NCBI RefSeq assembly: GCF_001653195.1
Contig: NZ_JXBB01000001.1
Location: forward strand, 62,001-126,000
Reading direction: 5' to 3'
Source: Hydrogenibacillus schlegelii
Lineage (GTDB): Bacteria; Bacillota; Bacilli; Thermicanales; DSM-22653
Length of the DNA: 64,000 nt
Both the position numbers and the translations under genes were made by a program. Shown in pieces: positions 1-8,297 of the stretch. Each line of letters begins with the position of its first letter. Within the stretch, counting starts at the first letter, position 1. The notes beneath the pieces were generated by a model. The model was given only the letters and a program-made list of their open reading frames with translations. It was not told the origin of the DNA and did no database searches.

Positions 1-222
1 GGCGATCAGGGGGAGTGCCTGCAGCCGAACCTGCCAGGCCGCCCACCGCTCCTCCGGAAACGTTCCCGCTCCCGGCCCCGCCCCTTCGTCCCACGGCAGG
101 GGAGCCAGGAGCACGGGAGGGCGCCGGCGGCCGATCCGCCGAATCTTGATCAAAAAGGCAAGCGTATAGCCGCCGGACGTCCCCCATGCCAGCACCCACA
201 GCCAGAACCAAAGCCCGTTCAA
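1..222 (-). CDS. partial membrane protein, N-terminus only
   Basis: An open frame of 74 codons runs off the left edge of the window, so only the N-terminus is visible. It begins with TTG at 222, preceded by a purine-rich GGGGAGAGG about 5 bases upstream. The first 25 residues are one hydrophobic segment rich in Trp and Leu, followed by a basic stretch (KIRRIGRRRP). This is the pattern of a single N-terminal membrane anchor with a cytoplasmic tail. It lies just after a bidirectional terminator and so probably starts its own transcript. The family is not recognisable from this fragment. Confidence 0.5.
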   Translation of the reverse strand, partial: MNGLWFWLWVLAWGTSGGYTLAFLIKIRRIGRRRPPVLLAPLPWDEGAGPGAGTFPEERWAAWQVRLQALPLIA

Positions 223-734
223 CCGGCCTCTCCCCTTCCGGTTTACTGCTTTCGGCTCGCTTGTTTTTTCGTTGCCGCCTCACCCGGACGCGATGGGCCA
301 AACCCACCGCATGTTCCGCGTGATCGAACCAGCGGCAAACGCCCCAAGCGGTCCGCCGCCGATCGCAAAAGAAAAACCGGCGAAACCGCCCTCGCCCCAC
401 GGTCCCCGGACCGTGTGACCAAGGCGCGGCTTCGCCGGTTTTCTTCCGACCCGTCCGCCCAGCGGATGATCGGAAGGCTCCCGGACCGCGCTTTTCCCGG
501 TTTCCGTCCCGTCCGCCGCGGCGAAAGTCCAACCCTCGACCGGATCAAACGGACGGCGACCGGGAAAAGCGGCCGCCTTACGGCTTGTTTTCCCGTCCTC
601 AAAACCGTTCTGCAACCCATGGGCAACGACCCCATCTGAGGAGATCCCTGCCCGGTTGCTTCCTGCTTCAGCCGTCACGCCAGCCTCCGCAAAACGGCGA
701 GCCGTCCGCCTGCCGGTCAACCGTTCTCCCGATC
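223..734. other. gene-free stretch with a large inverted repeat
   Basis: No convincing gene lies between the partial membrane gene and the MpsC-family gene. Open frames exist on both strands, but they are Arg/Ser/Gly/Pro-rich and lack good ribosome sites. The only clear structure is the nested inverted repeat at 373-442. The part from 443 to 734 would be the 3' untranslated region of the MpsC-family transcript. I considered a molybdenum-cofactor riboswitch here because Moco genes are adjacent, but could not match a consensus. Confidence 0.4.
371..444 (-). terminator. nested inverted repeat, likely bidirectional terminator
   Basis: A 17-bp outer stem (373-389 pairs with 426-442, one G-U position) encloses a second hairpin, CACGGTCC against its partner at 399-415. 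On the minus strand the stem is followed by TTTTTCTTTTG, a usable U-tract. On the plus strand it is followed by TTTTCTTCC. It would end the leftward mobB/moeA/MpsC-family transcript. Confidence 0.6.
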
Positions 735-1133
735 TCAGGCCCCCGCCTCGTCGCCGAACCCGTCGCCGTTCATAAGCCGCCGCTCCAAATCGTCGTTCAG
801 GCGGAAGACGATGATCCGTTCGCCGGTTCGGGTGCTGAGATCGGTATGGAGGCTCCGGACGGGCATGCCGGTCAGCCGCTCGATCAACGAACAAAGCGCC
901 TCGGCGCCGGATTCCAGAAGGCGGTTGCGCATCACTTTGACCGCCTGCCGGCCTTCCTCCGTTTCGCAGAGGGCCTGTTCCGCCGGCGTGAGCGTCACCT
1001 TCAGCGAGACAATGATCATGTCCCGCACGATGTCCGTCTTCGCCGCCGTCGACCCCCGGCCGAGATACTCCTTTTCCCAGCGCGTGAGCGCCTTGCTGAT
1101 CTCCGCTTCCAGCCAGCCTTTGGTTCGATTCAT
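735..1133 (-). CDS. MpsC (DUF2294) family protein
   Basis: This 132-residue protein matches the MpsC/DUF2294 family of Firmicutes. The hallmark core KTDIVRDMIIVSLKVTLTPA is followed by LTGMPVRSLHTDLSTRTGE and a closing FRLN. Members are small soluble proteins. In staphylococci MpsC is named with the MpsAB membrane-potential/bicarbonate system, and in other bacilli copies sit near formate dehydrogenase genes. No mpsAB partner is visible here. The neighbours on the same strand are the Moco genes mobB and moeA, which may hint at a link to a molybdoenzyme or formate/CO2 metabolism. That link is inference; the family assignment is fairly secure. Confidence 0.75.
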   Translation of the reverse strand: MNRTKGWLEAEISKALTRWEKEYLGRGSTAAKTDIVRDMIIVSLKVTLTPAEQALCETEEGRQAVKVMRNRLLESGAEALCSLIERLTGMPVRSLHTDLSTRTGERIIVFRLNDDLERRLMNGDGFGDEAGA

Positions 1134-1217
1134 CTCGGTTGGCCATTATACCGGAAAAAACGGCAGGCCACAAGAGGGGGAGCCCTTTGAAGGGCGAGCC
1201 CAAAGGCCGGCACGTGA

Positions 1218-1820
1218 TCAACATTCCGCTTCCCTTTTCCCCTCGACGGAAGCTTCCGGTCGAAACCGCCTCTCGGCGATCACCCAGCGGTAAATCCTTT
1301 CCGCGTCTTCCCGTGCGAAAAGCGGAAATCGAACCGCCGCTTCGTTGCCGACCGCCCGAACCCGCGCAAGGTGATCGGCCGGCGCGACGAGGGCGATCAC
1401 GTCCGGCCACGTAAGGGCCGCCGGAAGATCGTCCGCCGACCGGAGCAGGGCAAGCTTCGGCCCCGGCGCCGTTTTGAACCCTTCGACGAACAGCCAGTCC
1501 GCTCCAAACGCCCGCGCCAGAGGCCAGAACCGCTTGGCGGGCGCCGCCGCTTCCGCCGGCGCCGGGAGCGCCTCCGCTCCGGTCGGGGTCCAGTACAAAA
1601 GCGCCCCTTCCGGCGCCAAAAGCCCCCTGAGCACCGCCCCGGCCGCCTGGAACGCGGCGGTGTCCTTCCTCGGCCGATCGGGCGGCACCGCCCCCGCATG
1701 CGCGTGGTGCTTGATCACCGCCGCCCGGATGCCGTCAGCCGCGGCCCGCTCGATCAGCCGCGCGATGAGCGTCGTCTTGCCGCTTCCGGAAAAACCGGCG
1801 ACGTGCACGATGCGCTCCAT
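1218..1820 (-). CDS. mobB: molybdopterin-guanine dinucleotide biosynthesis protein MobB
   Basis: MobB is the GTP-binding adaptor that assists attachment of GMP to molybdopterin, giving the MGD form of the cofactor. The N-terminus carries a P-loop, GFSGSGKTTL (residues 9-18), followed by the family's IKHHAHAG segment and a later VEGFKTAPGPKLALLR segment that matches the MobB C-terminal half. The start is set at the ATG at 1820, seven residues before the P-loop. An upstream in-frame start at 1898 would add a low-complexity tail. It lies 84 bases after moeA in the same direction. Its presence implies an MGD enzyme elsewhere in the genome, because the CO dehydrogenase of this window uses MCD instead. 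Confidence 0.85.
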   Translation of the reverse strand: MERIVHVAGFSGSGKTTLIARLIERAAADGIRAAVIKHHAHAGAVPPDRPRKDTAAFQAAGAVLRGLLAPEGALLYWTPTGAEALPAPAEAAAPAKRFWPLARAFGADWLFVEGFKTAPGPKLALLRSADDLPAALTWPDVIALVAPADHLARVRAVGNEAAVRFPLFAREDAERIYRWVIAERRFRPEASVEGKREAEC

Positions 1821-1904
1821 CCGCTCCGCTCCGTTCCGAACCACAGCAGCTCCTCCGCCGGACATATCCGGCCCGCTCCGTCGGGCCGATCTGGCCACGG
1901 TCTT

Positions 1905-3251
1905 TCAGTCAAGCGCGTCCAACACAAAAAGACGCACCGCCGCCCCTTCCGGAAGCCCCTCTCCCGGCGGCACCACCATCAGCCCGTTTGCCGGCGCGAG
2001 CTCGGCGATGTGGGAGGAACGCCCGCGGCCGGTCGGCCGGACGACGAGCCGCGGGCCGTCGAAGCGATAGCGCACCGGGACGACCCGCGGCAGCTTCGAC
2101 GGGCGCCCGAAAGGCACTTCAAGCGTCGCCTCCGCCTCGGGCATGCGGGCCCGCTCCGGCGGTACCCCGAGGGCGGAGAGGACAAACGGTCGCACAAACA
2201 AATGAAAGCCGACAAAACTCGCCACGGGGTACCCCGCCAGCGCAAACAGCATCGCCCGCCCCAGCCGGGCGACCGACGTCGGCTGCCCCGGCTTCATCTG
2301 AAGCCGGCTGAAGAACACTTCCCCGCCCAGCTCGGCGATGAGCGGATGCACCCAGTCATAATCCCCGTCCGATACCCCGCCCGTCGTGATGAGGACGTCG
2401 TACCGGTCGACAAGGAGGCGAAACGCCGCCCCGAGCGCCTCCGGCCGATCCGGGACGATGCCGTACCGATCCGCCGGAACGCCGAGCATCCGAAGCGCCG
2501 CCACGAGCATCGGCGCGTTCGAATCGTAGATCTTCCCCGGCGCCGGCGGCACGCCCGGCTCGAGCAGCTCGTCGCCGGTCGAGATGACGACCACCCGTGG
2601 CGGCCGAAAGACGGCGACGGAGGAATAACCGTACGCCGCGAAAAGCGCGATCGCCCCGGACCGAAGCCGTTCCCCGGGCGAAAGCAGCCGCTCTCCCCGC
2701 CGCACGTCTTCCCCCGGTTCGATGACGTTTTTCCCCGTTTCGATCGGTCGGCGAACGACGATGACGGCGGAGGGCGCTTCCGCCCGCCGGCCGCCCGCCC
2801 CGCGGCTTTCGGCCTTGAAAAACACCCCGGCCTTCCCGGCCTCCGAGGCGCCGCCCGCCTCATCCCCCCCGTCCGCCGGCGCTTCCGGCTCGACGTGCTC
2901 CAGCATGACGACGGCATCGGCGCCGTCCGGCACCGGCGCTCCCGTCATCACCCGAACCGCCTCCCCGGGGCCGACGGGTCGATCAAGCGGCGGATCGCCG
3001 GCCTGCACCGCCCCGACGACCCGAAGCCGGATCGGGCGATCCGCCGCCGCCCCTAAGACGTCCTGCGCCCGCACGGCATAGCCGTCGACACCGGCACGCC
3101 GGAAGGACGGCACGTCGGCCTCCGCCACGAGCGGCTCCGCCAAAATGCGGCCGGCGGCCTCGGCGAGCCCCACCCGCTCCTTGAGCGGGGGCGGCACGTG
3201 CCGAAGGATGCGCGCCAAAGCTTCCTCCATCGACACCGGCGTCCGTTCCAC
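1905..3251 (-). CDS. moeA: molybdopterin molybdenumtransferase MoeA, copy 1
   Basis: MoeA inserts molybdate into adenylylated molybdopterin. The order of blocks is typical: an N-terminal domain with FRRAGVDGYAVR, a GEAVRVMTGAPVPDGADAVV block, a central STGDEL domain with GKIYDSNAPML and TTGGVSDGDYD, then KPGQPTSVA and a C-terminal domain. At 448 residues it is slightly long because of a Gly/Ala/Glu-rich insert of about 35 residues near residue 140. The conserved LPGNP motif reads LAGYP here, while the second copy at 27.6 kb keeps LPGNP. The GTG start has a strong GAGGAGGGAGG site. It is co-directional with moaC and mobB. Confidence 0.92.
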   Translation of the reverse strand: MERTPVSMEEALARILRHVPPPLKERVGLAEAAGRILAEPLVAEADVPSFRRAGVDGYAVRAQDVLGAAADRPIRLRVVGAVQAGDPPLDRPVGPGEAVRVMTGAPVPDGADAVVMLEHVEPEAPADGGDEAGGASEAGKAGVFFKAESRGAGGRRAEAPSAVIVVRRPIETGKNVIEPGEDVRRGERLLSPGERLRSGAIALFAAYGYSSVAVFRPPRVVVISTGDELLEPGVPPAPGKIYDSNAPMLVAALRMLGVPADRYGIVPDRPEALGAAFRLLVDRYDVLITTGGVSDGDYDWVHPLIAELGGEVFFSRLQMKPGQPTSVARLGRAMLFALAGYPVASFVGFHLFVRPFVLSALGVPPERARMPEAEATLEVPFGRPSKLPRVVPVRYRFDGPRLVVRPTGRGRSSHIAELAPANGLMVVPPGEGLPEGAAVRLFVLDALD

Positions 3252-3287
3252 CGGCCTCCCTCCTCATCGGTCAGCATCCTCGAACGT

Positions 3288-3821
3288 TCAGCTTCCCGGA
3301 CGCCGATCCGGCGACCGAGCCCCGTCGGCTCCGGACCCTTCGAGATCCTCGCGGCGAAAATCGCCGCTTTTTCCGCCGCTTTTTTGCAAAAGCCGCGTCG
3401 GGCCGATCTCCATCCCCCGGTCGATCGCCTTGACCATGTCGTAGACGGTGAGCGCCGCGACCGACACCGCCGTGAGCGCCTCCATCTCGACGCCCGTTTT
3501 CCCCGTCGTCCGGACGTCGGCCCGGATGACGAGCCGATCCGGCGGCTCCGGCAGAAACGAAAGCGAAACGCCGGTGATCGGGATCGGATGGCACATCGGG
3601 ATGAGCTCCCACGTCCGCTTCGCGGCCATCACCCCCGCCACCTGCGCCGTCTCGAGCACCGCCCCCTTCGGCCCGCCGCCGGAGAGGATCGCCTCGAGCG
3701 TCTCCGGCCGCATCCGGAGCGTCGTCTCCGCCACCGCCCGGCGGTCCGTATCGGGCTTTTCCGAAACGTCGACCATCCGGGGACGGCCGCTTTCGTCGAG
3801 ATGGGTGAGTTCCACCGCCAT
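3288..3821 (-). CDS. moaC: cyclic pyranopterin monophosphate synthase MoaC
   Basis: MoaC converts the cyclised GTP product of MoaA into cyclic pyranopterin monophosphate, an early step of molybdenum-cofactor synthesis. Diagnostic blocks are MVDVSEKPDTDRRAVAE near the N-terminus, the active-site loop IPMCHPIPITG, and KTGVEMEALTAVSVAALTVYDMVKA near residues 110-135. The C-terminal 20 residues are a low-complexity tail beyond the usual 155-160 residue length. The ATG is preceded by AAAGGGGG. It lies upstream of moeA with a 36-base gap, so both are probably transcribed together. Confidence 0.93.
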   Translation of the reverse strand: MAVELTHLDESGRPRMVDVSEKPDTDRRAVAETTLRMRPETLEAILSGGGPKGAVLETAQVAGVMAAKRTWELIPMCHPIPITGVSLSFLPEPPDRLVIRADVRTTGKTGVEMEALTAVSVAALTVYDMVKAIDRGMEIGPTRLLQKSGGKSGDFRREDLEGSGADGARSPDRRPGS

Positions 3822-3904
3822 GCCCCCTTTGCCTGCGACGGGTCTGTCCGCGCTTTGCCGCCCGCGCTCCCCTCGGGCACCGATTCACGGGCGCCGCAGA
3901 CCGC

Positions 3905-5083
3905 CTACGGCGCCTCGCCGAGCGTCACCAGCCGCTCCTTTCGTTCGCCGGCATGGTAGTACGTCACCTTCACCGTGTCGCCGATCTTATGCTGAAAGAG
4001 CGTCTGCCGGAAGCTCACCTTGTCGTACACCGGCCGGTCGTCGAGGGCGACGATGACGTCGTAGGCCGAAAGTCCTGCCGCCTTCGCCGGCCCTTCCGGC
4101 ATGTCCCGGATGAGGACTCCTTCGTGGACCGTCGGCGGAAGCTTCAAGCTCCGGTAGATGTCCTCGGCGACGTAGGCCAGGCCGACCGGAACGATGCCGA
4201 GGTCCGGCCGCCGGACTTTGCCGTACTGCTCCAGCTCCGCTGCCACCGCCTGTGCCAGATCGATCGGAATGGCAAAGCCGATGTTCTCCACCCCCGGCTC
4301 GACGACCTTGGCATTGTTGATGCCGATCAGTTCCCCCCGGAGGTTAAACAGGCCGCCACCGCTGTTGCCGTAGTTCATCGCCGCGTCGACCTGAAGCACG
4401 TCGAGCTCCCAGTCCGGCTCCGCCCCGTCGCCAAAATAGATGGGGAGCTTTTGATGCAGGCTGGAGATGAAGCCGATGTTGACCGTGTCGGCATAGATCC
4501 CCAGGGCGTTCCCGGCGACGATCACCATCTCCCCTTTTCGCACTTTGGCGGAACTCCCCAGGACGGCGACCTTGTCCACGTACCGCTGCGGGATGCGCAG
4601 AAGCGCGAGATCCGTATAGGGATCGACGCCGACCCGCTCCGCCGGGACCGTTTCCCCGTCGCCGGTGGTGACGTCGATCCGGTCCGCTCCTTCGATGACG
4701 TGGTGATTCGTCAAAAGATACGCCATCCCTTTTTTCCGGGCGATCACCACCGCCGAGCCCGACGAGCCGTCGTCACCGGCTTTCTTGTGCCGGTACGCGG
4801 TCACCCCCACCACGAGACCCTCGATGTCCGCCACCGTCTGGACGATCTGCTCCGAGGTCGAAAGCGGCGCCGTCGGCGGCGACGCCGAAGGCTGCGAGGG
4901 GCCGCCCTGAATGATCATCGCCAGCCGAAAACCGATGAACCCCGCCACCAAGGCAATCGCCGCCGCACCGGCGATGATGAGCCACCGGCCGCCGGACCGC
5001 CGTCCCCCGCCAAAGAGCCGTTCCCAGGTCTTCTCCCCCATGGCCAACCCTCGCCCCGCTCCATGCGCCAACTGCGGCGCCAT
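3905..5083 (-). CDS. HtrA-type S1C serine protease with PDZ domain
   Basis: This is a membrane-anchored trypsin-like protease of the DegP/HtrA type for extracytoplasmic protein quality control. A hydrophobic anchor covers residues 34-58, followed by a Ser/Pro linker, the protease domain and one PDZ domain (about 295-385). The catalytic triad is visible as His128 in TNHHV, Asp158 in YTDLALL and Ser241 in GNSGGG. The start at 5083 fits a promoter with an extended -10 about 25 bases upstream and an AGAGAGG site. An ATG at 5041 (MGEKTW) with GCGAGGG upstream is an alternative and would remove 14 residues. It appears monocistronic. Confidence 0.88.
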   Translation of the reverse strand: MAPQLAHGAGRGLAMGEKTWERLFGGGRRSGGRWLIIAGAAAIALVAGFIGFRLAMIIQGGPSQPSASPPTAPLSTSEQIVQTVADIEGLVVGVTAYRHKKAGDDGSSGSAVVIARKKGMAYLLTNHHVIEGADRIDVTTGDGETVPAERVGVDPYTDLALLRIPQRYVDKVAVLGSSAKVRKGEMVIVAGNALGIYADTVNIGFISSLHQKLPIYFGDGAEPDWELDVLQVDAAMNYGNSGGGLFNLRGELIGINNAKVVEPGVENIGFAIPIDLAQAVAAELEQYGKVRRPDLGIVPVGLAYVAEDIYRSLKLPPTVHEGVLIRDMPEGPAKAAGLSAYDVIVALDDRPVYDKVSFRQTLFQHKIGDTVKVTYYHAGERKERLVTLGEAP

Positions 5084-5107
5084 CCAGCCTCTCTTTACTT
5101 TAAATTC

Positions 5108-5138
5108 ATTATAACAGATCTGCCCGGGCGGAGGACAA
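5108..5138 (-). promoter_or_regulatory. extended -10 promoter of the HtrA-type gene
   Basis: The minus strand reads TGTTATAAT (5116-5108), a perfect -10 with the TG extension. A weak TTGTCC lies 19 bases further upstream (5138-5133). Transcription would start about 18 bases before the proposed ATG. Confidence 0.55.
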
Positions 5139-5181
5139 ACGGAGGCCGCCCGCCGTGACCCGCCATCCCGCCAAAACGGTC

Positions 5182-6414
5182 CTATGGTGCTAAAGACCGC
5201 ACCATAAAGCGAAACGGATCGCGATCGGCCTCGGCCACGACGACGGCGACGCTTTCGGGGGCCGCCGTTTCTTGATCGGTCCGAACGGAACGCCCTTCAC
5301 CGGCCCGATCCCCTGCGCCGGACGGCGTTCCCGACCGGGATGGGGGGCCGGATTCGCCCCCCTCCGCCTCGGCGAGGAGCGCCCGAAAACGCCCGGCAAA
5401 ATGCGGCGCAAACCACTTTTCCATGTGGTGACCGCCGTCGATGACCGCCAGTCCGAGCGCCTCCGCCTCCCGGGCGTCGTGATAGCCGACGTCCCCGGTG
5501 ATGAGGACGTCGGCGCCTCGGGCGGCCGCCATCGGAATCGCTCGGGCCCCGCTTCCGGAGTAGACCGCCGCCCGCGTCACCGGTCGCTCCGGATCGCCGA
5601 CGATCCGCACGCCCTCCAGGCCGAACCGCTCCGCGACCAGCGCCGCCAGCGCCGCCAGCGTCATCGGCGACCGAAGCCGGCCGATCCGCCCGAGGCCGTA
5701 CGGCCGCCCTTCGTTCGCCAGCGGATACAGATCGTAGGCGACCTCTTCGTAAGGGTGGACGGCCAGCATCGCCTGAAGCACGGCGTCGAGCCGCCCCGCC
5801 GGCACGATCGTCTCCAGCCGGATCTCGTCGGCGCGGGTGAGTTCGCCGATCTTGCCGAGAAACGGATCGGCCCCTTCCCGGGCCCAGAACGTCCCGGTGC
5901 CCGGCGTGTTGAACGTGCAGTGGCTGTAATTGCCGATCCACCCGGCGCCGGCATCGCCGATCGCCTGAAGCACCGCCTCGTGGTGACTCGCCGGGACGAA
6001 GACGGCGAGTTTGAAGAGCGCTTCCCGACCGGTCACCTCGAGCACGTCCGGCGCCTCCAGGCCGACCCGCGCCGCAAACACGTCGTTCAGGCCGTCGTCG
6101 GCGGCGTCGGCGTTCGTGTGCATCACGTAGACGGCGACATCGGCCTGAAGAAGCCGGGCCAGCGCCCGCCCGTCGGCCCGGTCGGTCCGGATCGTCCGGG
6201 TCGGCCGGTAGAGGGGATGATGATGCACGACGAGAAGGTCGATCCCCCGGTCGAGCGCCTCCTCCACCACCGCCGGCGTCGCCTCCAGGGCAAACATCAC
6301 CCGCCGGACCGGCCGGTCCTCCCGGCCGAGAGCAAGCCCGATCGGGTCGTCCCGAAGCGCCCGCTCCGGAGGCGCGATCCGTTCCAAAAGTCGCACGGCC
6401 GTACGCACGTCCAT
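5182..6414 (-). CDS. Nif3-like dinuclear metal centre protein (YqfO)
   Basis: This belongs to the Nif3/YqfO family, often called GTP cyclohydrolase 1 type 2-like; its cellular role is still uncertain. The N-terminal half shows the metal-binding LLVVHHHPLYR motif (residues 61-71) and MHTNADAADDGLND. The middle carries the PII-like insert typical of Bacillus homologues (ALFKLAVFVP to HPYEEVAYDL). The C-terminal half has LITGDVGYHDAREAEALGLAVIDGGHH, the second metal-binding part. Residues 345-385 form a low-complexity insert. It follows trmK as in Bacillus subtilis. GGGGGATG precedes the ATG. Confidence 0.92.
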   Translation of the reverse strand: MDVRTAVRLLERIAPPERALRDDPIGLALGREDRPVRRVMFALEATPAVVEEALDRGIDLLVVHHHPLYRPTRTIRTDRADGRALARLLQADVAVYVMHTNADAADDGLNDVFAARVGLEAPDVLEVTGREALFKLAVFVPASHHEAVLQAIGDAGAGWIGNYSHCTFNTPGTGTFWAREGADPFLGKIGELTRADEIRLETIVPAGRLDAVLQAMLAVHPYEEVAYDLYPLANEGRPYGLGRIGRLRSPMTLAALAALVAERFGLEGVRIVGDPERPVTRAAVYSGSGARAIPMAAARGADVLITGDVGYHDAREAEALGLAVIDGGHHMEKWFAPHFAGRFRALLAEAEGGESGPPSRSGTPSGAGDRAGEGRSVRTDQETAAPESVAVVVAEADRDPFRFMVRSLAP

Positions 6415-6480
6415 CTTGGCATCCCCCCGTTCGATCGGTTGGCCCGCCGATCATCGGCGATCGCCTGCGGCGCCGACCGT

Positions 6481-7233
6481 CTACGGGCCGAAAACGGCAT
6501 CGATGCCGCCGCAGACCCGGAGGGCCGCCTGCAGGCGGGCGATCCGCGCCGCAAGGGACTCCCCTTTGACGCGTCCCGCCGCGCTCGGTGCCGAGCGAAG
6601 CGCGGCGGCGAGCCTTTCCCAGCGGGCGAGTTCCCGACGCCAGTGAGCGCAGAACGCCTCCGTCGGCCGCCGGAGGAGGTGCGGTCCGAGCCAGAAGGCC
6701 ACCTCCGGCGGCACCGGCAGACCGGCGTACGGCGCCCGGCCGTCGCCCCGGCGAAAGGCGACGATTTCGTAAGACCGGCCGCCGGCCCGGACGACGTCTT
6801 CCGCCCAAAGCTCCATCCCCGCCCCGTAGCCAAACGCCCTGAGCGGCCGCGCCGGCGTCTGAGGCTGAAACACCCACAGCGGATAGGTCGCCCGCTTCTC
6901 CCCGGCCGCTTTGAGCATCGCGACGATCCGCTCCGCTCCCAAGCCGGCAACGACGACGACGTCCACCTCTCCCGGCCGAAGGGGCGAAAGCCCGTCGCCC
7001 AACCGAAGCTCGATCCGATCCAGAAGCCCGTGCCGGACGACGTTGGCCCGCGCCGCTTCCAGCGGCCCGGGGCGAAGGTCGGTGGCGATGACGGACGGGC
7101 TTTTTCCCGAAGCGACGAGCAGGATCGCGAGCTGTCCGTGGTCGGTGCCGATGTCGGCCACCGTCCGTCCGGGCGGGACGAACGCGGCCACCGCTCGGAG
7201 GCGCGCCGCCCGAGCCGCTTTTTGATCGGGCAC
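6481..7233 (-). CDS. trmK: tRNA (adenine(22)-N(1))-methyltransferase TrmK
   Basis: TrmK methylates N1 of A22 in tRNA using S-adenosylmethionine. The 250-residue protein starts at a GTG at 7233 (VPDQKAARAARLRAV) preceded by GGAGAGGACGAGGG. The frame stays open further upstream, but that extension is low complexity. The SAM-binding motif VADIGTDHGQLAILL lies near residues 25-40, followed by ATDLRPGPLEAARANV, the acidic loop and DVVVVAGLGAERI, matching the family's catalytic block. WVFQPQTP also fits. Position between sigA and yqfO is the Bacillus order. Confidence 0.9.
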   Translation of the reverse strand: MPDQKAARAARLRAVAAFVPPGRTVADIGTDHGQLAILLVASGKSPSVIATDLRPGPLEAARANVVRHGLLDRIELRLGDGLSPLRPGEVDVVVVAGLGAERIVAMLKAAGEKRATYPLWVFQPQTPARPLRAFGYGAGMELWAEDVVRAGGRSYEIVAFRRGDGRAPYAGLPVPPEVAFWLGPHLLRRPTEAFCAHWRRELARWERLAAALRSAPSAAGRVKGESLAARIARLQAALRVCGGIDAVFGP

Positions 7234-7402
7234 GGTCCCTCGTCCTCTCCTAAGACGCGCATCGAATCGACCGCTTCCGGAAGGGCGCGTACCGAATCGA
7301 CCGAATCCGCAAAAGCGCATCGAATCGGCCGGACCCCGTGACCGGGCACCGATCGGCCCGATGCCCGATCGGAGCGGGGCGTCCTCGGCCCCCCGCCCCC
7401 CT

Positions 7403-8170
7403 TCAACGAAAACCGCCCCACAGACCCCACAGATGCCCGACCTGAAGCGCGATCCCGGCGAGGAGCGCCAAAGCGGCCAGCCACCCGTGATACCGCTTCC
7501 CCCAGCGCCGGGCCGCCCAAAGCCACAGGAAAAATCCGCCGGCCACGAGAACCGGCGGGGTCCACGGCCAGCGCTCCCTCGCCGCCGGGATCGCCGCGCC
7601 GATGCCGGCAAACAGAAACAAGGGAAACAAAAGGGCGCTCACGTGGCCGGCGGCGCCGGGGTGCCCGCGGAGGGCGTGGGCCAGCGCCGCCGCCAGAACG
7701 GCCAGGCCGAACAGCACCGGCGGCGAGCGGAGGGCTTCCCCCACGAGCCCCGGCGGCCCTCCGGCCCCGGCCAACCCCTCGGAACCGCCCGTCGGAGACC
7801 GCGGCCGCGGCCCCTTTGGCTCCGGCCGGGAGGACGGCCCAGGCGGCCCGACCGCCTCCTCTGCCGGTCCGTAAGCCGGCTTCGCCCCTTCCCCATCCGC
7901 CGCGACCGCCGGGGCGGACTCGACGCCTGTCCAACGGGGCTCGGCCGGCAGCCGTCCCCCCCATGCCCACCACAGTCCCCCAAGGAGCGCCGCAAACAAA
8001 ACGCCGGCCACAAAGCCGGCGAAAAAAGCCGCCATCCGCCGGCGATACGGCCGGCGGCGTCCGCCTTCGCCGTAGAGCCTGAGCAAAAAAAGCGCCTGCG
8101 CTTCCGGAAGGAGGCGGTGCTCCCGCCACGCCTCGATCTCCCGCACGATGATCGAACGCCGTCTGTCCAT
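7403..8170 (-). CDS. multi-pass membrane protein of unknown function
   Basis: The protein has about 255 residues from the ATG at 8170, which is preceded by GGGGGAG; an in-frame start 11 codons earlier is weaker. The first 35 residues (REIEAWREHRLLPEAQALFLLRLY) are a charged helical region like the N-terminus of DUF2157-type proteins. Then come one membrane segment (AAFFAGFVAGVLFAALLGGL), a Pro/Gly/Ser-rich linker of about 70 residues and four more hydrophobic segments to the C-terminus. It occupies the place of cccA in the Bacillus sigA region but has no haem motif (CxxCH). The function is unknown. Confidence 0.65.
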   Translation of the reverse strand: MDRRRSIIVREIEAWREHRLLPEAQALFLLRLYGEGGRRRPYRRRMAAFFAGFVAGVLFAALLGGLWWAWGGRLPAEPRWTGVESAPAVAADGEGAKPAYGPAEEAVGPPGPSSRPEPKGPRPRSPTGGSEGLAGAGGPPGLVGEALRSPPVLFGLAVLAAALAHALRGHPGAAGHVSALLFPLFLFAGIGAAIPAARERWPWTPPVLVAGGFFLWLWAARRWGKRYHGWLAALALLAGIALQVGHLWGLWGGFR

Positions 8171-8235
8171 CCCGGCTCCCCCGTTCCGGCCCAAGCGCCG
8201 CATCGACCCCGCGTCCAGGCGGGCCGACCGCTTAA

Positions 8236-8272
8236 GCCGGGCGCCCCGGTGGACCGGCCTACGGCGCCCGGC
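8236..8272 (-). terminator. nested GC hairpin after sigA
   Basis: A perfect 10-bp stem (GCCGGGCGCC at 8236-8245 with its complement at 8263-8272) encloses a second hairpin, CCGGT-GG-ACCGG. It follows the sigA stop codon by 25 bases on the minus strand. Only TTAAG follows, so it is a weak intrinsic terminator, an RNA-stability element or an attenuator before the downstream membrane gene. Confidence 0.4.
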
Positions 8273-8297
8273 CTCACGTCGGCTTTTCCCGGCCCGC

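Noticed and set aside
443-734. Possible molybdenum-cofactor or other riboswitch downstream of mobB
   Set aside because: Position at the 3' side of the operon and no match to a consensus I could confirm.
5272-7341. Plus-strand frame opposite yqfO and trmK
   Set aside because: Composition typical of an antisense frame and conflicts with two clear genes.
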